Source of the DNA: Lingula anatina | Lineage: Eukaryota; Brachiopoda; Lingulata; Lingulida; Lingulidae | NCBI RefSeq assembly: GCF_001039355.2 | Contig: NW_019774192.1 | Location: forward strand, 6,099-32,098 | Length of the DNA stretch: 26,000 nt | Direction: 5' to 3' | Shown: positions 12,194-20,400 of the stretch, in pieces | Layout of the letters: every line of letters starts with the position of its first letter | How positions within the stretch are numbered: the first letter of the stretch is position 1 | Program-made: the position numbers and the translations under genes | Notes under the pieces: generated by a model | The model's input: the letters and a program-made list of their open reading frames with translations, nothing else | What the model was told of the DNA's origin: nothing | Database searches by the model: none

Positions 12194-12396
12194 TTTTCAC
12201 GTACATTGGTTCTCAGGACATGAACCTCATGCGCCTTCGTGCAGATGTCATGCAGAAAAATGACTGCGAGGCATACTGCATGAACCTTTGCACCTGGCTT
12301 CTGAAGCACCCCTTCTACCGCAATGACACCGACTTAAGGGCCAGGCAGCTCATGTTACTCCATAAGCTGGGAGAAAAAGATAAATTTCATGTTGAG
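12194..12396 (+). CDS. Exon 4 of RLF/ZNF292-family zinc finger protein
   Basis: This 203-nt exon encodes residues ~152-219. It starts in phase 1 after TTTTTCCAG and ends in phase 0 before a weaker donor, GTTTGT (12397). The peptide YIGSQDMNLMRLRADVMQKN aligns with LIAQEGPSFLQMRIKHLLKS of RLF and its ZNF292 counterpart with no gap from the preceding exon. After it come cysteine- and leucine-rich helices (DCEAYCMNLCTWLLKHPF, matching the IPQATALSKLCAES block) and QLMLLHKLGEKDKFHVE. Together with exon 3 this gives about 65 residues of gap-free alignment and is the main basis for the family call. Confidence 0.9.
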
Positions 12397-12868
12397 GTTT
12401 GTGATTTTTATACTGTTATTTGAAAAATTTGGAGAAAGGAAAATAATTCTTTTTATTACATACAGACAATATTTTTCTGCATATTCTCGGGCCTTGTTAA
12501 TGATGTGTGTTCTCAAGCCCATAGTGATCTTGAACACCTAATAGAACTAGGATTTCATGGTGCAAATCTAAAGAAACTTGTCAAGACATACCTAGCTTTC
12601 ACTTGTCAATGAGTCTCTCGCTGTTAACAGTTGTTCTTTTTTCCTTGATCCCACACTATTTTCAATATCCTATAAAATACAAGAAACTGCATGTTAGAGC
12701 TTTTGGAGATTCCAATATGTTGATTTTTTATTTTTATCTATTCATGTTTATTCATTGTCTTTATATTTTCCAACTCTGCTTTTGGTGCCCTCTACGTTCT
12801 AAATTTCCAAGCACTAAACTGAGAGAGATGTAAAAAATTGAACAAAAATATTGATAAATGATTTTCAG
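12397..12868 (+). other. Intron 4
   Basis: A phase-0 intron from GTTTGT to GATTTTCAG ending at 12868. Its 3' part, from 12460 on, is included in the tandem duplicated block and recurs at 13498-13906. It is AT-rich with no other feature. Confidence 0.75.
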
Positions 12869-13388
12869 ACATGGAAAGTGGATTGCTGTATGGGTTTGGA
12901 CATAATGAAGAACCATCCCATGATCCGTGAGGAGAGGAAGATCTTTGTCAGTCTGGTGCAGACATTCCTTGTACAGGATTGGGTGAGACCTAAACACAAG
13001 TGTTGCACAAAGGTAAGGAAAAGTCTGTTCACATCAGATCTAAATTAAATCTGCACAAAGGTATGGAAAAGTCTGTTCAGAACAGGTCCTACTTAAAATT
13101 GTTCACATGGCACCATGTAGATATCTTGGTCTCTTTCACAATATTTTTATGACAAAAACATTTTTCTTTAGTACAGACAAACATTTTTTTTCTTGCCATA
13201 ATTATTCTGTATATATATATATATGCTCTCATGAATAAATGAAGATATAATTTTGAAATGTTGATATTGAAAAATGATGAGATTCTTAAAGTTAGGTTTA
13301 AAGAGTTTTAGTTTCTATACTGGCAATATCATCAGGGTGCACATTGGTCTGCTTTAATTATTTGATCCCAGTTTTGCCTTGGAATTTT
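12460..13388 (+). repeat. Tandem block 1, first copy (contains exon 5)
   Basis: About 930 bp repeated at 13498-14428 with an offset of 1,038-1,040 bp. Only scattered substitutions and a two-base difference in an AT dinucleotide tract (near 13211 and 14249) separate the copies. It covers the end of intron 4, all of exon 5 and the start of intron 5. Near identity in introns as well as exons, together with an N 27 bp beyond its end, points to unmerged haplotypes rather than an old duplication. Confidence 0.9.
12869..13012 (+). CDS. Exon 5, first copy, of RLF/ZNF292-family protein
   Basis: A 144-nt, phase 0-0 exon (48 codons, residues ~220-267) between TTTTCAG and GTAAGG. It encodes TWKVDCCMGLDIMKNHPMIR followed by IFVSLVQTFLVQDW. 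The KVDC-x(3)-LDI pattern matches KVDCKEVLDII of RLF and KVDCKDALEMI of ZNF292, and the following hydrophobic helix matches FVLCTTYLTQQL. A near-identical second copy lies 1,038 bp downstream. This copy is continuous with exons 1-4, with no N between them, so I take it as the primary one. Being symmetric in phase, a real duplicate would keep the frame. Confidence 0.9.
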
Positions 13389-13414
13389 TATGTACAGACA
13401 CAGATGTGTCTGTA

Positions 13415-13415
13415 N
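13415..13415. other. Single N, likely contig join
   Basis: One ambiguous base separates the end of the first block from sequence that soon repeats it. The 22 bases immediately before the N form a perfect inverted repeat (tacagacaca at 13393-13402, tgtgtctgta at 13405-13414). A lone N exactly at such a discontinuity is typical of a scaffold or haplotig join rather than a base-call problem. Confidence 0.75.
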
Positions 13416-13497
13416 ATTGGATTGAAAATCGGACAGGTCAAATATATGAGCACCTGTCCGAAGGACAGGTGCTCACAAAAGTTAGTGTCTAGCCCTG
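13416..13497. other. Unique 82-bp segment with a strong palindrome
   Basis: This piece lies between the N and the start of the second copy of block 1 and has no counterpart in the equivalent place of the first copy (before 12460). It contains a perfect 13-bp inverted repeat: tgagcacctgtcc (13447-13459), a three-base loop, then ggacaggtgctca (13463-13475). A third partial copy of the motif, ggacaggtca, lies at 13431-13440. It may be the end of an inserted repetitive element present in one haplotype, or a chimeric contig end. Confidence 0.55.
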
Positions 13498-14428
13498 ATA
13501 CAGACAATATTTTTCTGCATATTCTCAGGCCTTGTTAATGATGTGTGTTCTCAAGCCCATAGTGATCTTGAACACCTAATAGAACTAGGATTTCATGGTG
13601 CAAATCTAAAGAAACTTGTCAAGACATACCTAGCTTTCACTTGTCAATGAGTCTCTCGCTGTTAACAGTTGTTCTTTTTTCCTTGATCCCACACTATTTT
13701 CAATATCCTATAAAATACAAGAAACTGCATGTTAGAGCTTTTGGAGATTCCAATATGTTGATTTTTTATTTTTATCTATTAATGTTTATTCATTGTCTTT
13801 ATATTTTCCAACTCTGCTTTTGGTGCCCTCTACGTTCTCCATTTCCAAGCACTAAACTGAGAGAGATGTAAAAAATTGAACAAAAATATTGATAAGTGAT
13901 TTTCAGACATGGAAAGTGGATTGCTGTATGGGCTTGGACATAGTGAAGAACCATCCCATGATCCGTGAGGAGAGGAAGATCTTTGTCAGTCTGGTGCAGA
14001 CATTCCTTGTACAGGATTGGGTGAGACCTAAACACAAGTGTTGCACAAAGGTAAGGAAAAGTCTGTTCACATCAGATCTAAATTAAATCTGCACAAAGGT
14101 ATGGGAAAGTCTGTTCAGAACAGGTCCTACTTAAAATTGTTCACATGGCACCATGTAGATATCTTGGTCTCTTTCACAATATTTTTATGACAAAAACATT
14201 TTTCTTTAGTACAGACAAACATATTTTTTCTTGCCATAATTATTCTGTATATATATATATATATGCTCTCATGAATAAATGAAGATATAATTTTGAAATG
14301 TTGATATTGAAAAATGATGAGATTCTTAAAGTTAGGTTTAAAGAGTTTTAGTTTCTATACTGGCAATATCATCAGGGTGCGCATTGGTCTGCTTTAATTA
14401 TTTGATCCCAGTTTTGCCTTGGAATTTT
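13498..14428 (+). repeat. Tandem block 1, second copy
   Basis: This is the counterpart of 12460-13388. The two copies part at ggaatttt (13388 and 14428); beyond this point the second copy runs into a T-rich tract, a C run and a long CA microsatellite, while the first copy ends at an N. This copy probably continues the true intron 5. Confidence 0.9.
13907..14050 (+). CDS. Exon 5, second copy (probable allelic duplicate)
   Basis: The same 48-codon, phase 0-0 exon as 12869-13012, with intact TTTTCAG acceptor and GTAAGG donor. By my reading the coding differences are one silent change (GGT to GGC) and one Met-to-Val change (ATG to GTG). If the assembly were right, splicing both copies would lengthen the N-terminal domain by 48 residues in frame, placing two KVDC blocks in tandem. 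No family member I recall has that. I therefore regard it as the other allele of exon 5, not an additional exon. Confidence 0.75.
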
Positions 14429-14481
14429 CTTTTTTTTAGGCCATTTCACAAAGTCATGTGCCTGCCCCCCCCCCCCCCCAA

Positions 14482-14535
<54 letters not shown>

Positions 14536-14697
14536 GGCCAAATCCCGGGTCTGCTATTGTTTTATAGTGATATCATATATCACCTCTCATTACAGGAGTT
14601 GTTGAGGCTTTGACGTAAATCTTCCCGCTTCCTCCTTTAGCAAAATCCTGGATCTGCCATTGTTTTTATAGTGCTATCATATCCTCTCTCATTACAG
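14051..14697 (+). other. Intron 5 (copy joined to the second block)
   Basis: The intron runs from GTAAGG to the CATTACAG acceptor. It holds an AT tract near 14249-14264, a C run at 14465-14479, a long CA microsatellite at about 14482-14533 and a duplicated 3' splice-site segment described separately. The CA tract is a likely reason for the assembly to break here. Confidence 0.7.
14537..14612 (+). repeat. Decoy 3' splice site, partial duplicate of the exon 6 start
   Basis: A segment with the pattern aaatcc-gggtctgc-attgttt-tatagtg-tatcat-ctctcattacag and then GAG TTG TTG AGG CTT is repeated 102 bp downstream at the true exon 6 acceptor. The upstream copy has an intact CATTACAG and the first few exon codons, but reads into TGA after five codons (E L L R L stop). 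It is also present in the second block (decoy exon start 16678, true start 16780). Use of this acceptor would truncate the protein. Confidence 0.7.
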
Positions 14698-14838
14698 GAG
14701 TTGTTAAGACTGTGGCTCCCCCTTCAGTGGCGAGATGATGTTGTGAAGGTGGTGTTTGAGGAGGGGGTGATGAAGCTGGTGGAGCTGGCTGTGAATACCA
14801 CTCAGGTTATGTACCTGGTGGAGATGCTGCAGGAAGTG
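14698..14838 (+). CDS. Exon 6, first copy, of RLF/ZNF292-family protein
   Basis: A 141-nt, phase 0-0 exon (47 codons) from CATTACAG to a GTGAGC donor. It encodes ELLRLWLPLQWRDDVVKVVF, then VMKLVELAVNTTQVMYLVEM. This aligns with ELTLFWSKLQRRIDPSLDTF and the following helix of RLF/ZNF292 (recalled). It is one of two copies; the other at 16780-16920 is continuous with the complete giant exon. Differences seen are Glu to Asp at the first codon and Asn to Asp in the AVNTTQ/AVDTTQ motif. Confidence 0.85.
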
Positions 14839-15385
14839 GTGAGCATACATGGCTGCATTGACAACAGTGGACGAACAACTCTGCAGATCAAATATGTCCA
14901 ACCTACTTGAATACTTCCCCACTGGGAATCTATTCAGTGTCTGTTAGCAGACTAGATGGAAAGTTTTGACTGTGGTCTAGTTAGTGCGCTGTTCTGAATG
15001 TGGCCTATGTGGTTCTGTATACAGTCCCTGTTCTCAAAGTTTCTTCCATTTAGGAAGTTACGCTGGTGACTATTTAAGATTTCCAGGTTTAAGCTTTACT
15101 TGATGTAAACAGGATGGTAGGATTTTGATGTTTAAGCTTTTTCTGATGTAAACAGGGTTTAAATCTCAATATTTTGAAAAAATTGTATAAGCAAGAGTTT
15201 TTATTCACTTGGTGTGTGTGTGTGTGTGTGCACACATGATATATTTTTATTTTACATCAGGTTATTATGTCAGAACTTTTTCTTAATTTCTTAGTTTCTT
15301 CTCTGACAGAACAGAATGACTGGAAAGACAAATTTTCAGGATGGTTAAGGCAGTTATCTAAAAAATGATTCCATCTTTCTTACAG
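14839..15385 (+). other. Intron 6, first copy
   Basis: The intron runs from GTGAGC to TTTCTTACAG. It contains a GT tract followed by CACACA at about 15212-15236 and two near repeats of tttaagctttacttgatgta-type sequence near 15090-15160. It lacks the 34-nt insert of the second copy. Confidence 0.7.
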
Positions 15386-16510
15386 TTTGGAAAACAGTTC
15401 CACAGTCTTTGTTTCAAAATCTGCTCCATCCGTCTGCAAGCAGAAAAATTAGCTCTGGAGGAGGCAAAAGACCAGAAGAAAATAGAAAAATCTGAGCAAG
15501 CCACTAGCAGCCTGAGTTATGTTTGTCAGGTGGTGTCCGCATTACAAGATGGCTGCTGGATGAAGAAGGTTAGCCTTCTCACTTCACTTTCTCTAGCACC
15601 AACTGAGGAGACTTTCCACCTGCTCCGAAAGGTTTCATGGCTTTGTGACCAAGAATGTGATCAAAGGGAAGGATATGAAGAGCACAATGAGGGTTGTATA
15701 GAGCTTGATAGTAATAATGAAGACCATGTAGTATCAAGCCCAGATGTCCAAATTTCTCATGGTAAGCAAACACAATCATCAGGTGGTGGGTCACAGCTAA
15801 ATATGACACTAGCCTTGAATAAAGGAAATCCAGTTCTCACAAATATGGGTCATGGTGACCCAGACACCACTGCCACAGGTCAAACTCTTGGAACTTGCAG
15901 CTGGTCTCATCTGAGGAACTCTCCTGAAGACTGTTTGAATATTTTGGGCAACTGGGAGAGAAGCAAACATGGTCTTGACATCACAAAACAAAGCGGAGCA
16001 CATCATGAAGACCAAGATATGGATAGTTCCAATAAACATGCTCCAGAGATGGATGAAGAAAACCAAGGACGTCAGCACTCGCAAATTGAAGCAGGCGTGC
16101 AGGATGGGGTGGAGAGAATGAACAAGTTCCAAGACAAACTCCTAGGCAACAGAGGGCGCATCCCAGGGCCATTGTTCCAAGAGGTCATTGATCTGTTGTC
16201 CAGTATTAGGGACCAGTCGCTTGACCCTAGCCTGTCATGGCCAGATCTCCAAACCAGCGTACTAACCTATATGCAGAAAGCAGGTCTCTATTATGATAGC
16301 CAGTCTGGTGAGTTCCTATGTAACATACAACCTGTGGTGAGAGTGGAAAGGTTAAAGGAAAGGTCTCAGTCCCATGAACCCAATACTGCCAGTAGTGAAG
16401 GAGATGGTGATGAAGAGGATGCTGATGATGATTACAGAACAAGATGGCCGCGGGTGATCAATGGATTTGTAACCCCCTATGTATCAGATGTTGTGAGACA
16501 GGACAGTGAC
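15386..16510 (+). CDS. Exon 7, first copy, cut off by an N (duplicate)
   Basis: This is the first ~375 codons of the giant exon, starting FGKQFHSLCFKICSIRLQAE after TTCTTACAG. It matches 17499-18623 at about 99% and stops at the N at 16511, not at a splice donor or stop codon. A reading frame continues past the N to 16651, but that tail is intron and CA-repeat sequence of the next block and is not protein. The copy cannot be joined to a downstream exon as it stands, which argues for an unmerged haplotype rather than a working tandem exon. Confidence 0.75.
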
Positions 16511-16511
16511 N
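16511..16511. other. Single N, second likely contig join
   Basis: The N lies within exon 7 of the first block and is followed at once by intron 5 sequence (T-rich tract, C run, CA microsatellite) already seen at 14428. An exon cannot turn into its own upstream intron in a real gene without a rearrangement, so a scaffolding join is the simplest explanation. Confidence 0.8.
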
Positions 16512-16574
16512 AGCTTTGCTGCCTTGTCTTTTTTTTAGGCGATTTCACAAAGTCATGTGCCTGCCCCCCCCCCC

Positions 16575-16621
<47 letters not shown>

Positions 16622-16779
16622 CCAAATCCCGGGTCTGCTATTGTTTTATAGTGATATCATATCACCTCTCATTACAGGAGCTGTTGAGGCTTTGACGTAA
16701 ATCTTCCCGCTTCCTCCTTTAGCAAAATCCTGGATCTGCCATTGTTTTTATAGTGCTATCATATCCTCTCTCATTACAG

Positions 16780-16920
16780 GATTTGTTAAGACTGTGGCTC
16801 CCCCTTCAGTGGCGAGATGATGTTGTGAAGGTGGTGTTTGAGGAGGGGGTGATGAAGCTGGTGGAGCTGGCTGTGGATACCACTCAGGTTATGTACCTGG
16901 TGGAGATGCTGCAGGAAGTG
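16780..16920 (+). CDS. Exon 6, second copy (used in the gene model)
   Basis: A 47-codon, phase 0-0 exon between CTCATTACAG and GTGAGC encoding residues ~268-314 of the spliced protein. It begins DLLRLWLPLQWRDDVVKVVF. Its helices correspond to the ELTLFWSKLQ and CRQFGVIAKT segments of vertebrate RLF. It lies in the same uninterrupted segment as the complete exon 7, and so is preferred over the copy at 14698. Both splice sites are canonical. Confidence 0.88.
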
Positions 16921-17498
16921 GTGAGCATACATGGCTGCATTGACAACAGTGGACGAACAACTTTGCAGATCAAATATGTCCAACCTACTTGAATACTTCC
17001 CCACTGGGAATCTATTCAGTGTCTGTTAGCAGACTAGATGGCAAGCTTTGCCTGTGATCTAGTTAATGCGCTGTTCTGAATGTGGCCTATGTGGTTCTGT
17101 ATACAGTCCCTGTTCTCAAAGTTTCTTCCATTTAGGAAGTTACGCTGGTGACTATTTAAGATTTCCAGGTTTAAGCTTTACCTGATGTAAACAGGATGGT
17201 AGGATTTTGATGTTTAAGCTTTTTCTGATGTAAACAGGGTTTAAATCTCAATATTTTGAAAAAAATGTATAAGCAAGAGTTTTTATTCACTTGGTGTGTG
17301 TGTGTGTGTGTGCACACATGATATATTTCTATTTTACATCAGGTTATTATGTCAGAACTTCTTAATTTCTTAGTTTCTTCTCTGACAGAACAGAATGACT
17401 GGAAAGACAAATCACATCTTTTCATGCCTCCACATTTGAAATACATTTTCAGGATGGTTAAGGCAGTTATCTAATAAATGATTCCATCTTTCTTACAG
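16921..17498 (+). other. Intron 6, second copy, with a 34-nt insert
   Basis: The intron runs from GTGAGC to TTTCTTACAG ending at 17498. Compared with the first copy it has a GT/CA tract at about 17294-17318, an extra 34 nt at about 17413-17446 and a 3-nt loss in a T tract. The insert has no repeat or element hallmark. Confidence 0.75.
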
Positions 17499-20400
17499 TT
17501 TGGAAACCAGTTCCACAGTCTTTGTTTCAAAATCTGCTCCATCCGTCTGCAAGCAGAAAAATTAGCTCTGGAGGAGGCAAAAGACCAGAAGAAAATAGAA
17601 AAATCTGAGCAAGCCACTAGCAGCCTGAGTTATGTTTGTCAGGTGGTGTCCACATTACAAGATGGCTGCTGGATGAAGAAGGTTAGCCTTCTCACTTCAC
17701 TTTCTCTAGCACCAACTGAGGAGACTTTCCACCTGCTCCGAAAGGTTTCATGGCTTTGTGACCAAGAATGTGATCAAAGGGAAGGATATGAAGAGCACAA
17801 TGTGGGTTGTACAGAGCTTGATAGTAATAATGAAGACCATGTAGTATCAAGCCCAGATGTCCAAATTTCTCATGGTAAGCAAACACAAGCATCAGGTGGT
17901 GGGTCACAGCTAAATATGACACTAGCCTTGAATAAAGGAAATCCAGTTCTCACAAATATGGGTCATGGTGACCCAGACACCACTGCCACAGGTCAAACTC
18001 TTGGAACTTGCAGCTGGTCTCATCTGAGGAACTCTCCTGTAGACTGTTTGAATATTTTGGGCAACTGGGAGAGAAGCAAACATGGTCTTGACATCACAAA
18101 ACAAAGCGGAGCACATCATGAAGACCAAGATATGGATAGTTCCAAAAAACATGCTCCAGAGATGGATGAAGAAAACCAAGGACGTCATCACTCGCAAATT
18201 GAAGCAGGCGTGCAGGATGGGGTGGAGAGAATGACCAAGTTCCAAGACAAACTCCTAGGCAACAGAGGGCGCATCCCAGGGCCATTGTTCCAAGAGGTCA
18301 TTGATCTGTTGTCCAGTATTAGGGACCAGTCGCTTGACCCTAGCCTGTCATGGCCAGATCTCCAAACCAGCGTACTAACCTATATGCAGAAAGCAGGTCT
18401 CTATTATGATAGCCAGTCTGGTGAGTTCCTATGTAACATACAACCTGTGGTGAGAGTGGAAAGGTTAAAGGAAAGGTCTCAGTCCCGTGAACCCAATACT
18501 GCCAGTAGTGAAGGAGATGGTGATGAAGAGGATGCTGATGATGATTACAGAACAAGATGGCCGCGGGTTATCAATGGATTTGTAACCCCCTATGTATCAG
18601 ATGTTGTGAGACAGGACGGTGGCTTGCAGCAAAACAGCACAGAAGATGGCAGCAGTGGTGATATAGAAGAGGAGGGTTGTCTCACTGAGCTAGAGTGCCT
18701 AGTGTCAAAGGACGTTGGTGTACTGGAAACACAGGCTGATATACTTGAGCAACCTGGCAAAGAACAACCAGTCCTGATTCAGGAAGAAGCTGCATGTCTT
18801 ACCAATGAACTGATGAATATTGCAACTGAAATTAACAGTGCAGGGGATGTTTTACAGTCGGAGGTTTTGGATGGGCAGAGTCAAGAACATTTTGAGAAAA
18901 TCAAAGATGTTGCTACAAATTTATCTGTTGAGACCGAGTGCACAAATTGGTGTTCCTCCAAGGACCTAACAGTTCAATTACGTCATGCTGCAACAAAGTA
19001 CTACCAGGAAGAGGAGAGTGTGATTGAAACCTGTGGACTGGCAACCCATCAAGTGGTCCAGATTGTGTCTGACATAATTCAGGAGCTGGAGAGTGTCAAG
19101 TTGTGCGATGATTTACGAGACATCATGATAAGTGATGGTCCCAGATTTTCAGATGAACCCTGCTTGAACAAAACTTCGGTGAAAACCAAGGGGTCTTTGA
19201 AGGAATATAGCCCGATCGTCCCTGATGTTGGTTTGGCTGAGGAAAGTGAAAAGGACTTCTGCGAATTGGGCAGCTTGGCAGTTCTAAGCAAAGGCCAGAA
19301 GAAGGAATATGGACCTCAGCTATGTGAGACACATTCTTCTTGTAATCGAGTTGAAGGATCCAGGTGTGCTGAAGAAAATGGTGATATTGGCTCCCTTGTG
19401 AACAGTTTATCAATCAGGGAAAAGTGTTTAAAAAAAGCAAATGCTGCAGGATTGATGCATTCAAAAAAGAATGGTTGTCCAATTTGCTGTGCTGTTTTTA
19501 AGTATCCTGGAAGTGTGAAGCGTCACATTACTTTTATCCATTTTGAAGACGTGGTGTTTTCGAAAACCACAGAAGAAAAGAAGGGCCCTTACATGTGCCT
19601 TGTGTGTAATGATTTTCAAACTCTGACTAAGCAGGACATGATTATGCAACATATATGTACACATGCTGAGGTCACAAAAGCATTAGCAGAATTGTCTGGT
19701 GACAATGCACATCAGAGTGAAGTAGACTCTGACACCAAGGATTATGTTGCTGTTGACAAATTATCCATTGAGAAGGCGGTGATGGAGTGCTGTGAGGATG
19801 TAGGAACCATCACCTATCTGAGGCATCCCACCAACACAAAGAAAACCAAGGCTTCAAGGGCTTCAAAGAAAACAAGACACAAGAAGAGGGTTGCCAACAT
19901 AGCCAATGCCTTGAAGAAAAAGCTATCAGACTCTGAATTCAAACAAAAAAAGTCAGATTCCAAGTTTGAAACACTCAGTGGTTCAGGCCCACTTAAAAGG
20001 CAAAATAGTGAACAGGAACCAAGCAACCTTAAATCAACCATTATCTCCGACAAGGGCAATGAAACTGGAGAATTCTGGGAATGGGAATGGGAACTTGACG
20101 GTGACACTAATGGTGGAGAGTATGACAGTGACAACTTGGAGGATTCAGACTACGTACCAAGCTCCTCCAACTCTGACTCTGACTCTGATGGCTTGCCTGA
20201 AGGCATGCCTAAACCTGCTGACACATCCAGCAACAGTGCAAAGAGGCCATTTTCATGCACTTTGTGTAGGTTTTCCAGTAACCTGAAGGTGGTATTGAAA
20301 AAGCATGTGATTTTCAAACATGGTCTGTCTAAAACTGGGAGCAGTACCTCAAATCGGGATATTAAAGGTGTTTTTCACATAAGTTATGATAAAAACAAGT

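Larger units (their letters stand above)
14428..16510 (+). repeat. Tandem block 2, first copy (exon 6 and part of exon 7)
   Basis: About 2.1 kb repeated at 16527-18623. The offset is 2,082 bp around exon 6 and 2,113 bp in exon 7. The shift is explained by a 34-nt indel and a 3-nt indel in intron 6; an earlier shift comes from different CA-repeat lengths. Divergence is about 1% outside the microsatellite. The copy is cut off within exon 7 by the N at 16511. Confidence 0.9.
16527..18623 (+). repeat. Tandem block 2, second copy
   Basis: Counterpart of 14428-16510, containing the C run and shorter CA microsatellite (about 16563-16619), the decoy acceptor, exon 6, intron 6 and the start of exon 7. 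It runs on without interruption into the full giant exon and so is the version to use for the gene model. Confidence 0.9.

Noticed and set aside
15365-16651. A 428-codon open frame read as a stand-alone gene
   Set aside because: It starts inside intron 6 before the acceptor at 15385, crosses an N, and ends in intron and CA-repeat sequence. Only 15386-16510 is exon.
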